A stretch of DNA of 64,000 nucleotides from Eleginops maclovinus (lineage: Eukaryota; Chordata; Actinopteri; Perciformes; Eleginopidae). The notes beneath the pieces were generated by a model. The model made no database searches. It was not told the DNA's origin and saw only the letters and a program-made list of their open reading frames with translations. The translations under genes and the position numbers were made by a program. Below are positions 22,502 to 37,182 of this stretch, one piece after another (position 1 is the stretch's first letter; every line of letters starts with the position of its first letter). The stretch covers positions 21,938,518-22,002,517 of the forward strand of contig NC_086355.1 of assembly GCF_036324505.1 (NCBI RefSeq), read 5' to 3'.

Positions 22502-24344
22502 GCCTGCATTGTGGGTAGCAGTGTTATTCATTTTTGAAATGTATTTTTGAAAGAGACTTATTAGCTATTTCTATTACTTAAAGATTTCGCAGGACTACCA
22601 TATGGATTGCATTGATATCTTGTCAGACAAATAACTTCAAGAACTAGCTGACCCATTGCAGTCCAATCACAATGTGTACTGGTGTTTATCGGAAGTGTGT
22701 GATTATATACTTAGGATTTGAGGAATGTAGATTGAGAGCATTTCCAGGCAGGGAACCCTCTAAACCAGGTTTATTTTACTGTCACTGGCAGCAAGATGTT
22801 CCCAAGTCATTAAGGTAACAAAGCTGAGATTGCCTCTTGTGAGACACCATGATACATTAAGTAAGATCAATAATTCTTCAGCAAGCATTAGTGTTTAAAC
22901 AGTGCTTGCTCTGTTTCTATAACCATTAAAAACATGTGTGAAAACCTTGTCCCTTCTAGGTAATAAGACTACGCTTATAATAGAAGCTTATAAAGGAGCT
23001 CTTGGTGTGTCTCTACATTTTACACAGACCAACAATTTTATAATCTAATCAACTTCTCATTATGAAGTGGGTCTATTTTGGATTCCAGTGCCAAAAGGTT
23101 AACACCCCCGCTGTAGCTTCCGCCAAAAACTAAATTAATTTATCTTTTTCTGCCAAATACCACCAAAGGGGGCTTAAGCAGGCCCCATTTCAATTGCCTT
23201 TCATTATTGTTAACTTTTTGTCCCAAAGTTATTGCAAACCGGGGACTGTATGCTTTCATTTTTAAGATAAAAAGGTTTTTGCACATGTCTTTATTACTTT
23301 TTTTTATAGCTCTCACACAGTTTGAGGAATGATTAATTTTAAGTTAGACCATTATAGCTTTTCAATTAGAATGAGTGCATGTTAAAGAACAGCGCTTTGT
23401 GTTATTCATGGTTGGCCTCATGGCTTTGATGTTCACTTTAATGGAGATACACCTCGTCACTATTGGAGTCATTCGGAATACTCCCCGGTATATAATGGAC
23501 TCGTCCTGGAAACGGACTCTCAGAGACCATCCCATCCTCAAATCCAGACATGGTCCATTGGCAGGCCACAGCTTGTTAAGCCTAGCTCTGGATCACATTC
23601 AGTATTGGAGTGTAACTCCCGCAGAGGACCTTCCTGTTAGGCCAATTTCCTGTCAGCAGCTCTAAAGTTACACTAACTGTCTTTGGCCCTTCCTTGGCGT
23701 CACCTTAAAACCTGTTGAAGTGTAGTGCAGGTTTACATAGACCTCCCTGCCTAGTGAAGAAACAATACTGTGAATGTTCCCATGTGTTTCCATCTTTTAT
23801 AGGAAGGTACTTGTCTACACTCTAGGCGGGTGTACGTGTCCGTCCACATATGTCAGGTGAATTGAACTAAGAATAAAGCTTCACCTGAACAATGCTCATT
23901 GTCTGTGACATATCTATGGAGACATCTTTTGTAAACCTGAAATATGAGTACAGAAGACTCAAAGCCCCAAACTGCACTCCAATCAGTTTTAGATTTTTGC
24001 TTTTGTTAATATTGCCTGAGTATATTGAGATTGCCATGTTGAATGAAGGTACCAGCATACTAGCGTTCTTCGGTGTTATTGTAAGGCTGTAGAAGGCAAG
24101 AATGAAAGCCCCATACAGAGCCTTTGCGGTTTACAGATTTTGTTTTGCATCAGTGGCATGGTTTTTCAAAGTCTCCTGCCAAAACATGAGTAACACTTGA
24201 TGAAATGAACACATGAAACGTGTTTTCTTTTCTTAATATGTAGACTTGCTCTTGCATATGCATGATGAAGTAAAATTCCTGACCTAGTTTTGGAAGGCCT
24301 TATCAAAGAGGAAGTAAAGTTCAAAAATATCAATCACTTCTTCA
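22502..24344. other. Intergenic stretch, no gene seen
   Basis: No repeat or gene recognised. A 96-codon plus-strand frame at 23375-23665 with a hydrophobic beginning has no family match or splice context that I can see. I do not call it a gene. Confidence 0.4.
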
Positions 24345-24446
24345 TCACATCACTCCAGAGTGGGCCTTCTTCACAAAGCTTGTGAAAAAAATGTGTTATC
24401 AGCAATACAATATGGGCTACATTGTGAACCATCCACAACTCTCAGG

Positions 24447-24626
24447 TCTACTGGGACGGCTCAACTTTCTGTCCCCAGACTTAGAACTAAACAAGGAGAA
24501 GCAGCATTCAGTTATTATGCTCCAAATATCTGGAACAAACTCCCAGAACCCTGGAGGTCCGCTGCAACGCTTACTACTTTTAAATCCAGGCTGAAAATAT
24601 TTATTTTTGCCGCTGCTATTAATTGA
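24447..24626 (+). pseudogene. LINE ORF2 C-terminal fragment
   Basis: About 60 residues resembling the last part of L2/CR1-type LINE proteins: a GEAAFSYYAPNIWNKLPEPW block followed by a 'TFKSRLKIFIF' block and a stop. No reverse-transcriptase or endonuclease core is present because the insertion was 5'-truncated. Non-functional. Confidence 0.7.
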
Positions 24627-24938
24627 ACTGTTCTTATCTAACATTGAACTGTGACTTTTATTCTGCATTGTAACTTTTCGCCATATATTTTGTACCTGTT
24701 AAGTTTATTTTATTATCTTTGCTCATAACCCATTTAAGCCGGGAAAGTGTTGCTGCATTTCTACCATTACAACCGGGGGTGCTGTTGCGTCATTCTACCA
24801 TTGAAGCCGGGAAAGCAGATACGTCATTTTCTGGTACAAGAGCTCTGTGGTATTTTTTTGCGTTAATTATCGGCCTCTTAGTCAATGAAATGCATCAGAA
24901 TGTACACGTGGCATTGTTTGGATTTGTTTCGAGCAATC

Positions 24939-25118
24939 ATGGCAGGCTTATTCTACTGCAGAGGGAATTCTGAAGTTAGTGAAGGTAGTGACATTGACGA
25001 TCTGCACAGCGCTGATGACATTATTGCTGACGACTTTGAACCCGTCAAACCAATGGACCGGGATTTATGGTTAAGACATATGGTTGAAGACGACGACGAT
25101 GATGACCATGAGTTCTAA
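24939..25118 (+). pseudogene. 59-codon acidic frame inside the piggyBac-like element
   Basis: Starts MAGLFYCRGNSEVSEGSDID and ends in an Asp-rich stretch before TAA. Acidic N-termini are common in piggyBac-type transposases, so this may be a leftover of the N-terminal part of an ancestral transposase. No catalytic region follows. I do not recognise a specific protein. Confidence 0.4.
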
Positions 25119-25162
25119 GGTTTTGAAACATAGTGGACAACTCCAATCCACAGAGTTTTTTC

Positions 25163-25256
25163 AACCGCACCCCAGGGGGGAAAGTCAATTTACCTGCAGA
25201 GGCCACACCGCTGCTACCTGCAGCGGTAAATCGACTTTCCCCCCTGGGGTGCGGTT
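25163..25256. repeat. Perfect-arm hairpin (32-bp arms, one mismatch)
   Basis: Left arm 25163-25194 (aaccgcaccccagggggg...) pairs with 25225-25256 with one mismatch, leaving a 30-bp loop. It is more GC-rich than its host element. It may be a small foldback insertion or a structured part of the piggyBac-like element. Confidence 0.85.
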
Positions 25257-26033
25257 TAATCATATATTTTTTTTTTCGTTTTATTGTTTTGCATTTTGCT
25301 GAGTTTGTTAAATTTTTTATTGAAGGTGTATATAAATAAACTCAATTTCTCATGAAAGCCACAGGTATAAGCTCTCAAATACTTTTTGAATTTTGTTTCT
25401 ATCTGCTACGGAGGCTGAGAAATCAGTTATTTAGTAGGCGTTGACACAATTGCTGAATTTCCAGAAGAACTTCAGGTTTTAGGGGGTTCTTCTAAAGTCG
25501 CCCATAGGTTTTCTAGGCGTTTTTCCAGGCCTAAATAGAATATTTAGACCTAAATGGGTTAAATGACTGTTTTTAAATGCCTTTTTATAATGTGTTTATG
25601 CTGCACTATTTCTTAATGCTCTTAATGTCTTTCATTTTTGTAAAGCACTTTGAATTACCTTGTGTTGAAAGGTGCTATATAAATAAACTTGCCCTGCCTT
25701 TCCTTGCTTTGCCTATGCCGTCATTCGAAATGACTCTGCTATTGCAACACTTCCAACTGTTGCCAGCAGGAGAACTAAACATGTTTTAAGCATAAACAAT
25801 AGAATATTTTTAAAATCAATAGACCATTTTTTGAATCAATATGTTGTGTCAGATTAAACATATATTTTAGTAGTTAGCTGTGTAATAAACTGGATTAAGG
25901 GGGGGAAATGGGCTTTAAATCATTGGGTGATATTCCTTCCTTTACATGCTAGCATGCTAAACTAAGATAACATATTACCTGTTTTACATCAAGTTGAGCT
26001 TGTTTAAATGTTAATACTATCATTGTAAAAGTT

Positions 26034-26339
26034 TTAAAGAGGCTCTGTTATGCTTTTGGGGGTTTCTATACCACACACTCCCCTCCCTGCCTGAAACGTC
26101 TCCATTTGGCTCCTTTGTTTACTTCTGTAACATGGTGACATCACTACGTTACACTCGTGCTTCTTCCGGCAAGCCAATCAGAGCAGACTGGGCTTTTGGT
26201 TTCAGACAAAGGATGAAATGAGGTGCTTGCAGTATCAGAAAAATAAAGAGCTTTTTGAACATTAAAGGATGTAAACATTTCTCAAAAGAGGTACAAAATG
26301 TATATGAGTCTGAAAATGTGCCTAATATGTCCCCTTTAA
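26034..26339. mobile_element. TTAA-type MITE (family A), copy 3
   Basis: TTAA at 26034-26037 and 26336-26339. The left end reads 'agaggctctgttatgctttt' and the right end 'aatatgtcccctttaa'. It shares the 'agagctttttgaacattaaa' block and the 'ccaatcagagcagactgggc' block with the longer copy at 40083-40539. Non-coding. Confidence 0.75.
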
Positions 26340-29300
26340 CCTCCCCAGGTTAGCATTTAGATCAAATGCAGTATCACTTAGAAGTCAACATGGCTGTTGA
26401 CTCTTACTGTGGCCTGGTTTCCTGTTCAGAGATGCAGTACTCTTTCTAAAATACACATTGGTTTCCTTGAATATTCCCTGGGTAAAACTATGGGCTTAGG
26501 AAGGTAATATTATAGATTCAATAATGAATATTAGCTTCCCTTGAGTTTGAAGGTCTTTGGCCTCAAAAAAACTTTTATTGAAAGGAGTTTGATTTGTGTG
26601 AGTTATGAATATGGGAGGGTTGTTCCTATCTCAAAGCAAAGTCATGTACACCTTATTGACATAGCATTACATTTATTAACTTATTAAGAGGACCACAAGT
26701 GAAAGGAGATCTAGTGAGACCTATTGTAAAAAGCTAAATACCTTCCCTCATCACATCATAGGGTTCCAATACATTTGTGTTTCCAACTGTGCAAAAGAGC
26801 AACCATTATCAGTAATCTGGCCTCAGTTTGGGGGCTGGACAAGGTTAACGTGGGTGTGAGTGTTAGGGCAGTGCCGTTGTTCAGTTGGCCGGATTACAAT
26901 AGAAGCTTCACTTTTTCCAAAATAAAGAAACGTCTAAGCAATTCCACTCAAGAGGTGACATCAGGTTATGTTTGCTATAGCTTGTAGCATGTAAAGAGGA
27001 ATTATTACCATGTGAAGTCCAATCAATGTTGGAAAATGATCAGTCCTAGAAAGGAAAGTTATTATTCAGATTTCTGGTGTTGTCAAAACCCAGATCTGCA
27101 TGAAGACAAACAGTGAAACGGTTATTAGGAGACCTATATGTTGAACCCATCGGCGGTCTGTCTGAATATATTTTTCTTATTTCTAATGAAAAACAGACCT
27201 TGTTTTCCCATATTAAAATTCCTGGAAAGGTAAATGTACTTCAATTTCAACGATATCTCTCCCTCTGTTTCCTGTTCCATTTCCATTGTGTTTTGCATAA
27301 ATTCATTCCAGATTCTACATGCCGATAAAGCCAATTTTTTCTCAGTATTGTATTTATGAATTACGGTAAGTCACGGTCAGTACTATCAGTAACATATTTC
27401 CTCACGTCTGGAAACATTTCTTTAACATTAGGGTTTATTTCCCTTTAGAACACTCCCTACTTTATGATGCAGTGTGTTACATTTGCTCGCACTGGCTTCG
27501 TTGTTGTGTTACTCTGACCACTGCATGACCACACTTAGAACACAATCTGCCAAACACAAATGTAATTATGGTAATTTGCTTATGATCAAATCTTATAGCC
27601 ACATGATGATTTTTTTTATGTTGGCATAATCCACTTTGTTACGATGAGATGTTATTACAACAAGAGAAGCTACACATGTTTAATAACAGTAAACTAAATT
27701 GATGCGTAACTTATCTGAAAATACATTTACAATCCTGTCTTGTGTTGACAAGTCTGAAACAGGAAAATCATCCCGTGGCAACATGCAATTTGAATATTTC
27801 AAAGCACTTTCTTCAGACCATACTGGCTGTGATTAAAGAGTTTGATTGTACAAAAGACACAAAATGTGCACATTTTCAAAACAATAGGAGCAACAATATG
27901 ATTACTGGATAAAGAAGTCTTTAAAGATTTTCCAACATAATTATTTTTGAGGGTACTACAAGGTTTTGGAAATGATATCCAATTTTGGGGGGTTTTCGGA
28001 AGCTTCCATTCATTTTGTGGTAGCTGCTACTACTGTTACGAGTATGAGTTTCTCATTCAGACACACACAATACATTCTACCAATGGATATAAAGCAGCTG
28101 CCTTCACACACGTCATGGGTCAAGATTTTCCACATGCTAAAAGAAAGATATTAGTATTTCCCATGGGCCTTATTGTTTTAGTTGTGGCACCATTGCCTTC
28201 AACAGGCTATTTTAATATTAACCATTTTTGATGTCGGTCATTAAAAGTGAATATTTCTGACTCTGTGCAAGCTAGAGCGTTACAATAACTACAATGGCAT
28301 GCGTTCAGGTTGTAGCAGCATGTTATGCCAAAGCCAAATGTCAAAATGAATCATTTCAGTGATAACTTAATTTACATCACAACCATTTCACTGTTTTCAT
28401 CAGAGTACAAAAAGCTTAACTATTATGGCCTTGCCATACCAATGTGTAAAAAAAGCAAAATGGTGGTTTAATGTTTGAATTCTGTTCCAGAAGCAATAAC
28501 CAAACCCCAGAGAGTGTGTTTCGTTGTGGCCAAATGGTGGTACTACAACTTCTGTATCAGTCATGTACCATAACATTGAGCCCAAAAAACATAGACTTAG
28601 GGGAAAGAGAGGTCTGTAAATCAGTAGATAGTGTTTGTTTGGTTTTTTTTTGCGAAATCAACCTCACAGTAGGAACACCCAAATAACCTTTAGTCAACAG
28701 TGATGATGGTGTCCAGGATTGCATTTCAGCCAATGCGTTCTGCCTCCTTTTTGCTCTTGATATAGACTGTTTAACTGCATGAAACCAAATCCTTCTCAAA
28801 TGCTATTGGTCAAAAATGCAGAATGAACTTGAAACGGAAACCAAAATGCTTCCGATACCAATATCATGCCTATACATATTCTGAATCCAGAGGCAGTAAT
28901 CTGTTTCTGGATATAAGTAGTTCTCCCACAAACTCAACATAATAACAAGATACAGGTAGCTGTGGCACGCCGGCAGGTTTTTATAGCTTTTGATACAGAT
29001 TAAATAACTGAGGAAAAACACACTACATTGTCGTTAAAAAAATAACTCAAAACTGAGGTTACCTGGGTGCCTGTTTAAAGGAAAAGATAACATTTATGTT
29101 CATTTAATCTAAACCAGACTACTCTCTACCGCATGGATGCACTTTGGCATGTTTCTGGAGTTACTTGGCCAACTAATATAAACCTTATGTTTGGGCACCA
29201 TGACCCAACCCCTTGGAAAAGCAGCGTGTAAGATATTATTTGGTTTTCTTGCTTTAGTAATGGCTTTCATTCTTGCTACATTTAGATACCTGTCTGTGAT

Positions 29301-30019
29301 GCAACGTCCTGTTATGCTGTGTTTCTGTATAATACTAATGGTTTCTATAGCCTTGACATCATAACAATGGTATTAAGAGGTGGATTTATTCAGGTAGGAA
29401 ACTACTGAAGGCCTAGATGTGCAATGCATGACTCACAACAACAATAACCATACCTTAGCCAGATGCGATGGGACCGCCATTACTGACTTCCATCACTGTT
29501 CTAAACCTGGTTGACCTTACACGAGAGGCTGGCATCATCACTCCACTGCACCCAACCACATCAACGCTCCTGGACACATGCAGAGATGAGAGAGCCTGCT
29601 GGATCCCTGTGGTGCAAACACCAGCCACTGGAAAAAGCACTCATGTGAGAGTATTTTTTCAATCATCAGTCTTAGAAAAAGCCAGAAACACAAAACCACT
29701 ACATAGATCAGAATCTCTGCTTCAGAATAGTATTGTTTCACTTTGTTGTCCGGTTAATTTCAATGTACTATCTGATGGTTATGCATATCAGGGTACTTTC
29801 CAAAGGGTCTTCTGTACTGATCTTCCGGTTTGAAGCGTCATCCCGAACCTCTGGCTTTGTCTGGGAATTAATGCGTCCCAACCTCTGTAGTTCACTTTGT
29901 CTTTTCCTCTGCAGCTCCTTTCATATGCTCAGTGGGTACTTGGACCTAACCCAGCCCAGGAAGCTGAACTTCTTGTGTCCACCTTTCATGTGGTTCCAGG
30001 CAACAGCGAAATAACAGTA

Positions 30020-30022
<3 letters not shown>
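26340..30022. other. Intergenic stretch, no gene seen
   Basis: No repeats or genes recognised. Frames of up to 121 codons are present but lack domains or splice structure. Composition is AT-rich throughout. Confidence 0.4.

Positions 30023-30067
<45 letters not shown>
30023..30067. repeat. (CA)n microsatellite
   Basis: About 22 CA units, immediately followed by a purine-rich segment (30070-30118). Confidence 0.95.
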
Positions 30068-30072
<5 letters not shown>

Positions 30073-33000
30073 AAAGGGACAGACAGCTAGAGAGAGGGAT
30101 AGAAAGGGAAAAGGAGAGATATTCATACAGTGAAAACAGATTCCAAGGATAGATTTCATTGTCTGTGTTTGATGGCTTGAATTTCTGACCTCGGCTGCTG
30201 CGAACACTGTTGCTTCTTGACTGTTTTGTTGCAGTATCGGTCACAGCAATACCTTAACCATTGTCCTCAATGTATGTTATGACCAGATGTCTAAAAAGGC
30301 CAGTTTGTTTCCTTGGCCATGTGTTCATACCAAGCTAAAGACACCTTGAACGTATTAGTTTTTCAGAAAGACAAGAGTCATGGAGATACACTTGAAAGTT
30401 TCTGCTCCAAAAACAAATAAAAAAGAATGAAAACAAGGTCTACAAATAGAACCAGTGAACATTTGCTTTGGAAGATTTCTTGTAATGAGATGGGATATTT
30501 AGATAATCAGACGTTGTAATCAGCTGGGACATTTATTTTGAACTATATTTGATCAGAATGAGTAAATGCTGTGTTATAAAATAAGCCACAAATGCTCACA
30601 AAAGTTCTCTGCTCTCTGAGATACAAATCAAAATAAGATCTTTTCAAGAGTCTTTGACTTAACAAGACATTTAAGTGCTTTGTCAAAAACACTTCATTAT
30701 TAAGTTACTACGTGTATATCAAGTGAAAAAACATATTCTGATTAGATATTAGACAAACATACTTGGTGAAGTTTCGAGTTTTTTTAGTGTGGGGTTGAAA
30801 ATTAGATACATTTTAACACGTTAGAGGCAAAAATTATCGCAGGAATGAAAATATTGACCAAGTGCTACTTACGCCCTAAACTCACAGTCACCCTGACACA
30901 ATACCAGAACTAAATTTATCTTTTCCTCCATTTTGTCTCCCTGCTCCTCTTATTCCCTCGTGGACTCTTCACACCGCTCAATCACATCAACTTCCCATTG
31001 CCTTTTCACATCAGCTCTGAAACGACAATCCCAGATGTGGCTTAATAAATACTCTGTGGTCTGATGATTGAACTCTCGCCTCACTAAGGGGAAGTTCACT
31101 GGAGAGCCATGTTTCAAGGCACCTACAGATGAGCCTGCTCGATCTGAAACGGGAGATGTTTTTACTCTTCAAGAATAGAGCGTGCATGAGGCTCGGGCCT
31201 GGGAGAGAACCATGCTCTCCGATAATTCTGAGAGTATGGTTCGCATTAGGGACACATCATATTTCATGTCTTTTTATCAAGAAGATGGTCAGGAGTACGG
31301 GCTGTGCGGAGCTGGTGAGACCGCAAGCTAAAAATACATTTATGTGCCACGATGGAGGCTGCAGTAGTACGCCCATCGCATGCATTGAAATGATTTAGAG
31401 TGGATCAACGTCAGCAGCATCAGCAGGCCTAAAAACACACTGTGTACTTACATGGTCGTGTCTTATATAAGCCTGATTGGTCCCTGTCAACACCGACCAC
31501 AAGTGGCAGATTTGGAATAAGGAACGCATGGGACAGTGGCTTGAGTTGTTAGACAGAGCTAAAGAGACTGCACAGACAGACACACTGCATGTTGTTGTTT
31601 TTATAAAAGTATTGTATATCTGGAATTGGTGACCCTTGGACAACATTCTTATCATGCTGAAAGTTTGCAGTGAGCCTGTAAGGGGTTATCCAATAAGCTG
31701 AATTTTTTTTAGGAAAAGGTGTTTTCTGTAACCCTTAATTAGTCATATGCAACTAACTGTTGTCCATTTATAAGTAACTCGTCTCTCTAATGTCTTCTTC
31801 ATCAATAGTAACTATGTGAAGGGATGTTTACTTGCTGATCAGTTTTCAGCCATTACCCCTATCTGCACATTTGTGTCTTTTTGTTTTAGTCTTTCATGCA
31901 TGGGCCTCAATTCAGAGGACAAGCATGCACTCTTCGCAGATAGCAGAACTATTAATGACATTAGTTTATAATGGTCTATTTTTAAGATCTTTTAACCCTA
32001 ACCCTAACCCATTAAGAAGAAATGTGTTACTGAAGAGAAAGAGAAACTACCACAGAGGCAAGTTTGAGTGCATTACCAGGTTTTGGGTTTTTTTGCGTTT
32101 GTCTATGGACGGATTTGCAAGATGCTGTCACAGCACTTTGCGGGTGTGTAGTTGAGATCAAAATTAATACACATTTCAAAGATGGGTGTCCCCAACATAG
32201 CCCTGTTGTGGTTGATTTGGTCCAATTGGAAGTTGGCCTATTGTTTTCACTGAACCTGTTTTCCCTTCCCACCTATCCATTTCATTTATAGCAGTTTTTC
32301 TCCACAGCATTCTTGTGCACTGATTACTCACAGATCAAAGTATACCTGTAACATCCTTTGACCAATGATCCCCCAACTCTCAGCACACCTTCTTACATAC
32401 ACAAGCTGGCTTAGAAAACATTTCATTGCAATCTCAAGGCAGGCAATACGAAACACTGTCTCTTTGAGTTATAGTCAGTAGTGGAGGTGGGATGTACCAT
32501 TGGTTTTTCTAATTGCTATGTCTGACCCTAGCAGAAAACTGCAACAAAAAAAACAAAAAACCATATAAAATACAAATACGAACTGTTTCTACGGTAACAA
32601 GCAGATGCCAACATTCTGAAAAACATCACAGTATTTATTTTTTTACAGTTCTATAATTAACGTAGGTCAGGCCTTGAGGCTAACAGTGTCCCGTGTAGAT
32701 AGAACTTCACTCATATTGCTAAGCTGTTAACATCAAATCTGTGTTAAAAATTGCCAGGAGGATAGCTTAACATTAGCTGCTAGCTGCCAGTGAAAAGCAA
32801 TCTCTAGCTTGGTTATATAAGCTAGCCAACAGCTAAAGTTGGAGGTTGCAATGAGTTCAGTATAATGCATCAGGCTTCATTCAGTAGAAATCAGTTTTGG
32901 GCAGAGGTCAATTATTAAGTATTATGATGTGTTCAAATGGAATCTTGTACAAGAGTGTGGCATTTTAAACAATTATAATCACTTTGTAAAAAAGACCTTG

Positions 33001-35321
33001 GGGAAAAACTCTCCTAATCCATCACCTCTTCTCCCTCTTGGCTGTGAAGTACCAGCACACATCCATCTTTCTGTCTCCCTTCTGGCTGCCTTCTCTTTAA
33101 CACCTCTTTAACACCACCTGTGACTTATTTCACCTCCAGCTCGAACCCAGTTTTTGAACGCCACCCACTGCCAGGCCTGTTGCTTGATTTGCCTGCTAGT
33201 ATGGGTCAAAACTTCCCACACGTTTCCAGCAGACAGCTGAAGGAATAAGCACTGAATAATGAGGGAAATATAACAAAGTACATTTTTTGGATGGAATTTA
33301 TCATGCATTGATTTGTGAGTTAAAGTGTTACCCGACCTTTTATCATCTGTATGCTTAACAGATGAGGAATTATGGCAATTACAATGGGTTTTTAATAGTG
33401 ACCATTTTTATTGTAAGAAATAAGATATCAATAATGTTATTTTTTCAGGAATTGTTTATATTTAGTCTTAGTCCTGTGTCAAATGTCCTTGTTCATACAT
33501 TTTTTATTGACCTAATCCTTCATTTTACTTTAAGACAAGTTTGATTTTGTCCAAAGTCTGTCTTCATCAAGTAAACACCTAAATAATTTAGTTTAAGATA
33601 ATCTAACTTTACTCTGTTTTTTTGTCATTCAATTATATCAAACCTGGTCAAATTAATCTGGTTAAGCCAAAAATATAACCACGGTTCTTTTTTTCCAAGC
33701 AATGTCTTTTTCATTCTTTAAGTTAAACAAACTTAAAGTCCTTTTAACTGCTGGTTATATGCTGCTGATTTAGTCATTATTAAGCACTTGAAACCGACTG
33801 CTGAATTTAATAAAAATAAGAAGTGTATTATGTGTTTTTCTTTTTTTTTATCACAGGAAAGAGATGCTAAATGTGTATTATTAAAACTACATTGTAGCCT
33901 GTTGGCTAGGTCACCATTAGCATTTAATGATGTTGGTGCCATCTCGTCATCCTCTCGTCTTAGTCATGGAAAATAAGATAATTAATGAACATATTTAGTC
34001 ATAGTTTTCATTATTCAGATTAACACTGGTATCAAACGATTAACTGCTTATGCTGTATGATCATCACTGATGGCCTGCTCCAGGGACAGGGTGTTTTATT
34101 TAAAAGATTCAGCCATGATGCGGTTTTATAAACTCATCGGATTATAACCAATTACAATAACACAAACAATAGGAAAATTAAATCAGACACATGCACGTTT
34201 TGCCATTGGGTTTACTGCGTGTGTGGGTGTTGATGTAATTGGTTAGTGTGTGTTTGGGGTTTTTCTTATTATATTTGCTCTTTTGTGTCTTGTGTTAGAC
34301 TTCTGCTCAACAGAAGGTGTGTCTGTAATCAATTCAAATCAGCCAATACTGGTGCTAAGTCACCCTAAAACAACATGAAATAAAACCCAAATGTGTGTGG
34401 AAGCCACTCGCACAAACAGCATACCATGTGTATGAGGGCATGTTGAATTACACTATGATCTCAAAGCAGAATGTGTGCGATCCATAAAAGTTGCACAATG
34501 GGATAGCAATTCACAGAGAAGGTTCAAAAGGGTGTTACATGTAATAAATCACACCATTGTTTGGTATCCCCCAGTTACATGAGAACCGACATCTCTTTCA
34601 ACTGTCCAGTGCACTTTCAGCCATTATTTCATGTGTGCAGTGAAGTATGTCTTCAACTTCACCTCTGGAGTACCATTATTCTTCAAGAGAGGGTTTTTTT
34701 TTTTCTTTTTTGACTTTGCTGACTTGACAAAAACACCAAATTAAACGAGGAGAAATGATAGCTCATCTTCTCAGAGCAACGTGATTCTGTAACGGGTGAT
34801 TTCACTGGTTTATAAATCTGTCAGGGTTGGCAGGTATGCGTGCGGCTACAATAGTTTTTGCTTTACATAAATAAAAGGGGCCTTCGCGTGAAAGGTTGAT
34901 TTTGTTTAGGGGAGACTTTCAAGGTGGGATTCAAATGTAGCATGATCTCATTCTGTACCTCGCCTCAATTTTCAAACCTGGATGCAGTTAAATGTCTCTC
35001 CATGTGCATATGCATGGAAAAACGTTTGCATGCCTGCATATCAGCAAAAATGACGTCCTATACAACAAAACTTCATAGTTTTGGATTAATAAAACACTTG
35101 GATTTAATCATGAGCGGCATAACTCAGATTCCAAAAGCAAACCTTGACTTTTTTAGGTTTAAATCTGTAACTTCAATTACATAACAACCACACACTTTCA
35201 AGCCAAACCTTAATATTTTACTAAACCTAACCTAAAGTATTTTTGTTGCATTTTTGTTTCATTTCAATCTTAAACACGTGTTAAAAACTGCCACTGGGAT
35301 CAAGAATAAATGGTTTTACTC
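30068..35321. other. Intergenic stretch, no gene seen
   Basis: AT-rich, without a recognisable gene. A short CCCTAA-type tract lies at 31993-32010. The block around 31030-31330 is less AT-rich and non-repetitive, and could be conserved non-coding DNA. That is a guess. Confidence 0.35.
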
Positions 35322-35700
35322 TTAAAGAGGACATTTGATGCTCAATTTCAGGTTCATATACTATGATGCCTCCATGCTTTAATGTTCAAAAAGCTCTTTA
35401 TTTTTCTCATACTGTCTGTGCTGCAGCACCTCTTTTCACCCTCTGTCTGAAACCAGGTCCCAGTCTGTTGTGATTGGTTAGCTGGCCGGCTCTGTTGTGA
35501 TTGGTCAACCCCTTAGAGATTTGTCCCAACACTTTTCAAATCACATACAATTTGTTGGAGCGCTAGCCAATACAGGGACAAGTGTTACAGAGTGATGTCA
35601 CTGTGTTACAGAAGTAAAAAAAAAAGGAGTTCAATGGAGGCGTTTCAGGCAGGGGGGGATTGTGTGGGAGAGAAATTCCCTCTCAAGGGAACTCAGGAAT
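35322..35700. mobile_element. TTAA-type MITE (family A), copy 4
   Basis: TTAA at 35322-35325. The interior aligns by eye with the copies at 1699 and 40083 ('ttcaaaaagctctttattt', 'gattggttagctggccgg', 'aggcgtttcaggcaggg'). The right terminus is missing or too degraded to place; the end given is approximate. Confidence 0.65.
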
Positions 35701-36681
<981 letters not shown>

Positions 36682-37182
36682 TTTGGAGAGGTTTCCTTCT
36701 CTAGCCCCCACAAGACCGCGGTGATGAGGGCGGACTGCCCCCACCAGCTGCCAGTAGAGCACTCAGAATGGATGCTTCAGTGCATGCATCAATATGAGCA
36801 ATTCTTTTAATTATGGGTGTTGTGTGGCGGCTGATGCTTTATTTCCTGGACTCGGTTCCAGTTATTGGGTCATTCTCAAAGACCGAAACCAAATCTGTTC
36901 ACAATTTAAATTCCTGCAGAAGTTAAAATATATTTTCTATCTTTTTTTTTTCTTCATATGTGGTGTTTCGCATGTGTATGTGTGTTACTATGGTCTGTTT
37001 TCCAAATTTATTTAGCGGTTGATAGGCATACTTAGTTGTACAAATTGGGCCTATCCACCAGCCCAGCTGCATGCTGTGCTGGAGTGTAAATGTATGATTA
37101 AACTTCGTAGTGGGGAGATCTTATAGTATAGGCTTATCTACCCTTTATAGGAAAATGTTTCCTTCATAAAATCACTGCTGCA

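Larger units (their letters stand above)
24725..25562 (+). mobile_element. piggyBac-like non-autonomous element
   Basis: Right border TTAA at 25559-25562; the left border is ATAA (24725-24728), one change from TTAA. The termini are CCCATTT on the left and AAATGGG on the right, and a CCC start after TTAA is typical of piggyBac. It carries a small acidic reading frame (24939-25118) and a strong internal hairpin (25163-25256). It is inserted in a LINE 3' end. Confidence 0.7.
24345..25715 (+). mobile_element. 5'-truncated LINE 3' end, split by a piggyBac-like element
   Basis: 24345-24728 encodes the extreme C-terminus of a LINE reverse-transcriptase protein and the start of its 3' UTR. 25563-25715 continues with the 3' tail 'aaaggtgctatataaataaa' and a degenerate TTGCC-rich repeat. 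That 3' end resembles L2/Rex1-type teleost LINEs. The two parts are separated by the insertion at 24729-25558. Confidence 0.75.

Noticed and set aside
23375..23665. 96-codon plus-strand frame with hydrophobic start
   Set aside because: The hydrophobic beginning could suggest a membrane protein, but there is no family resemblance, upstream promoter or splice context. More likely non-coding.
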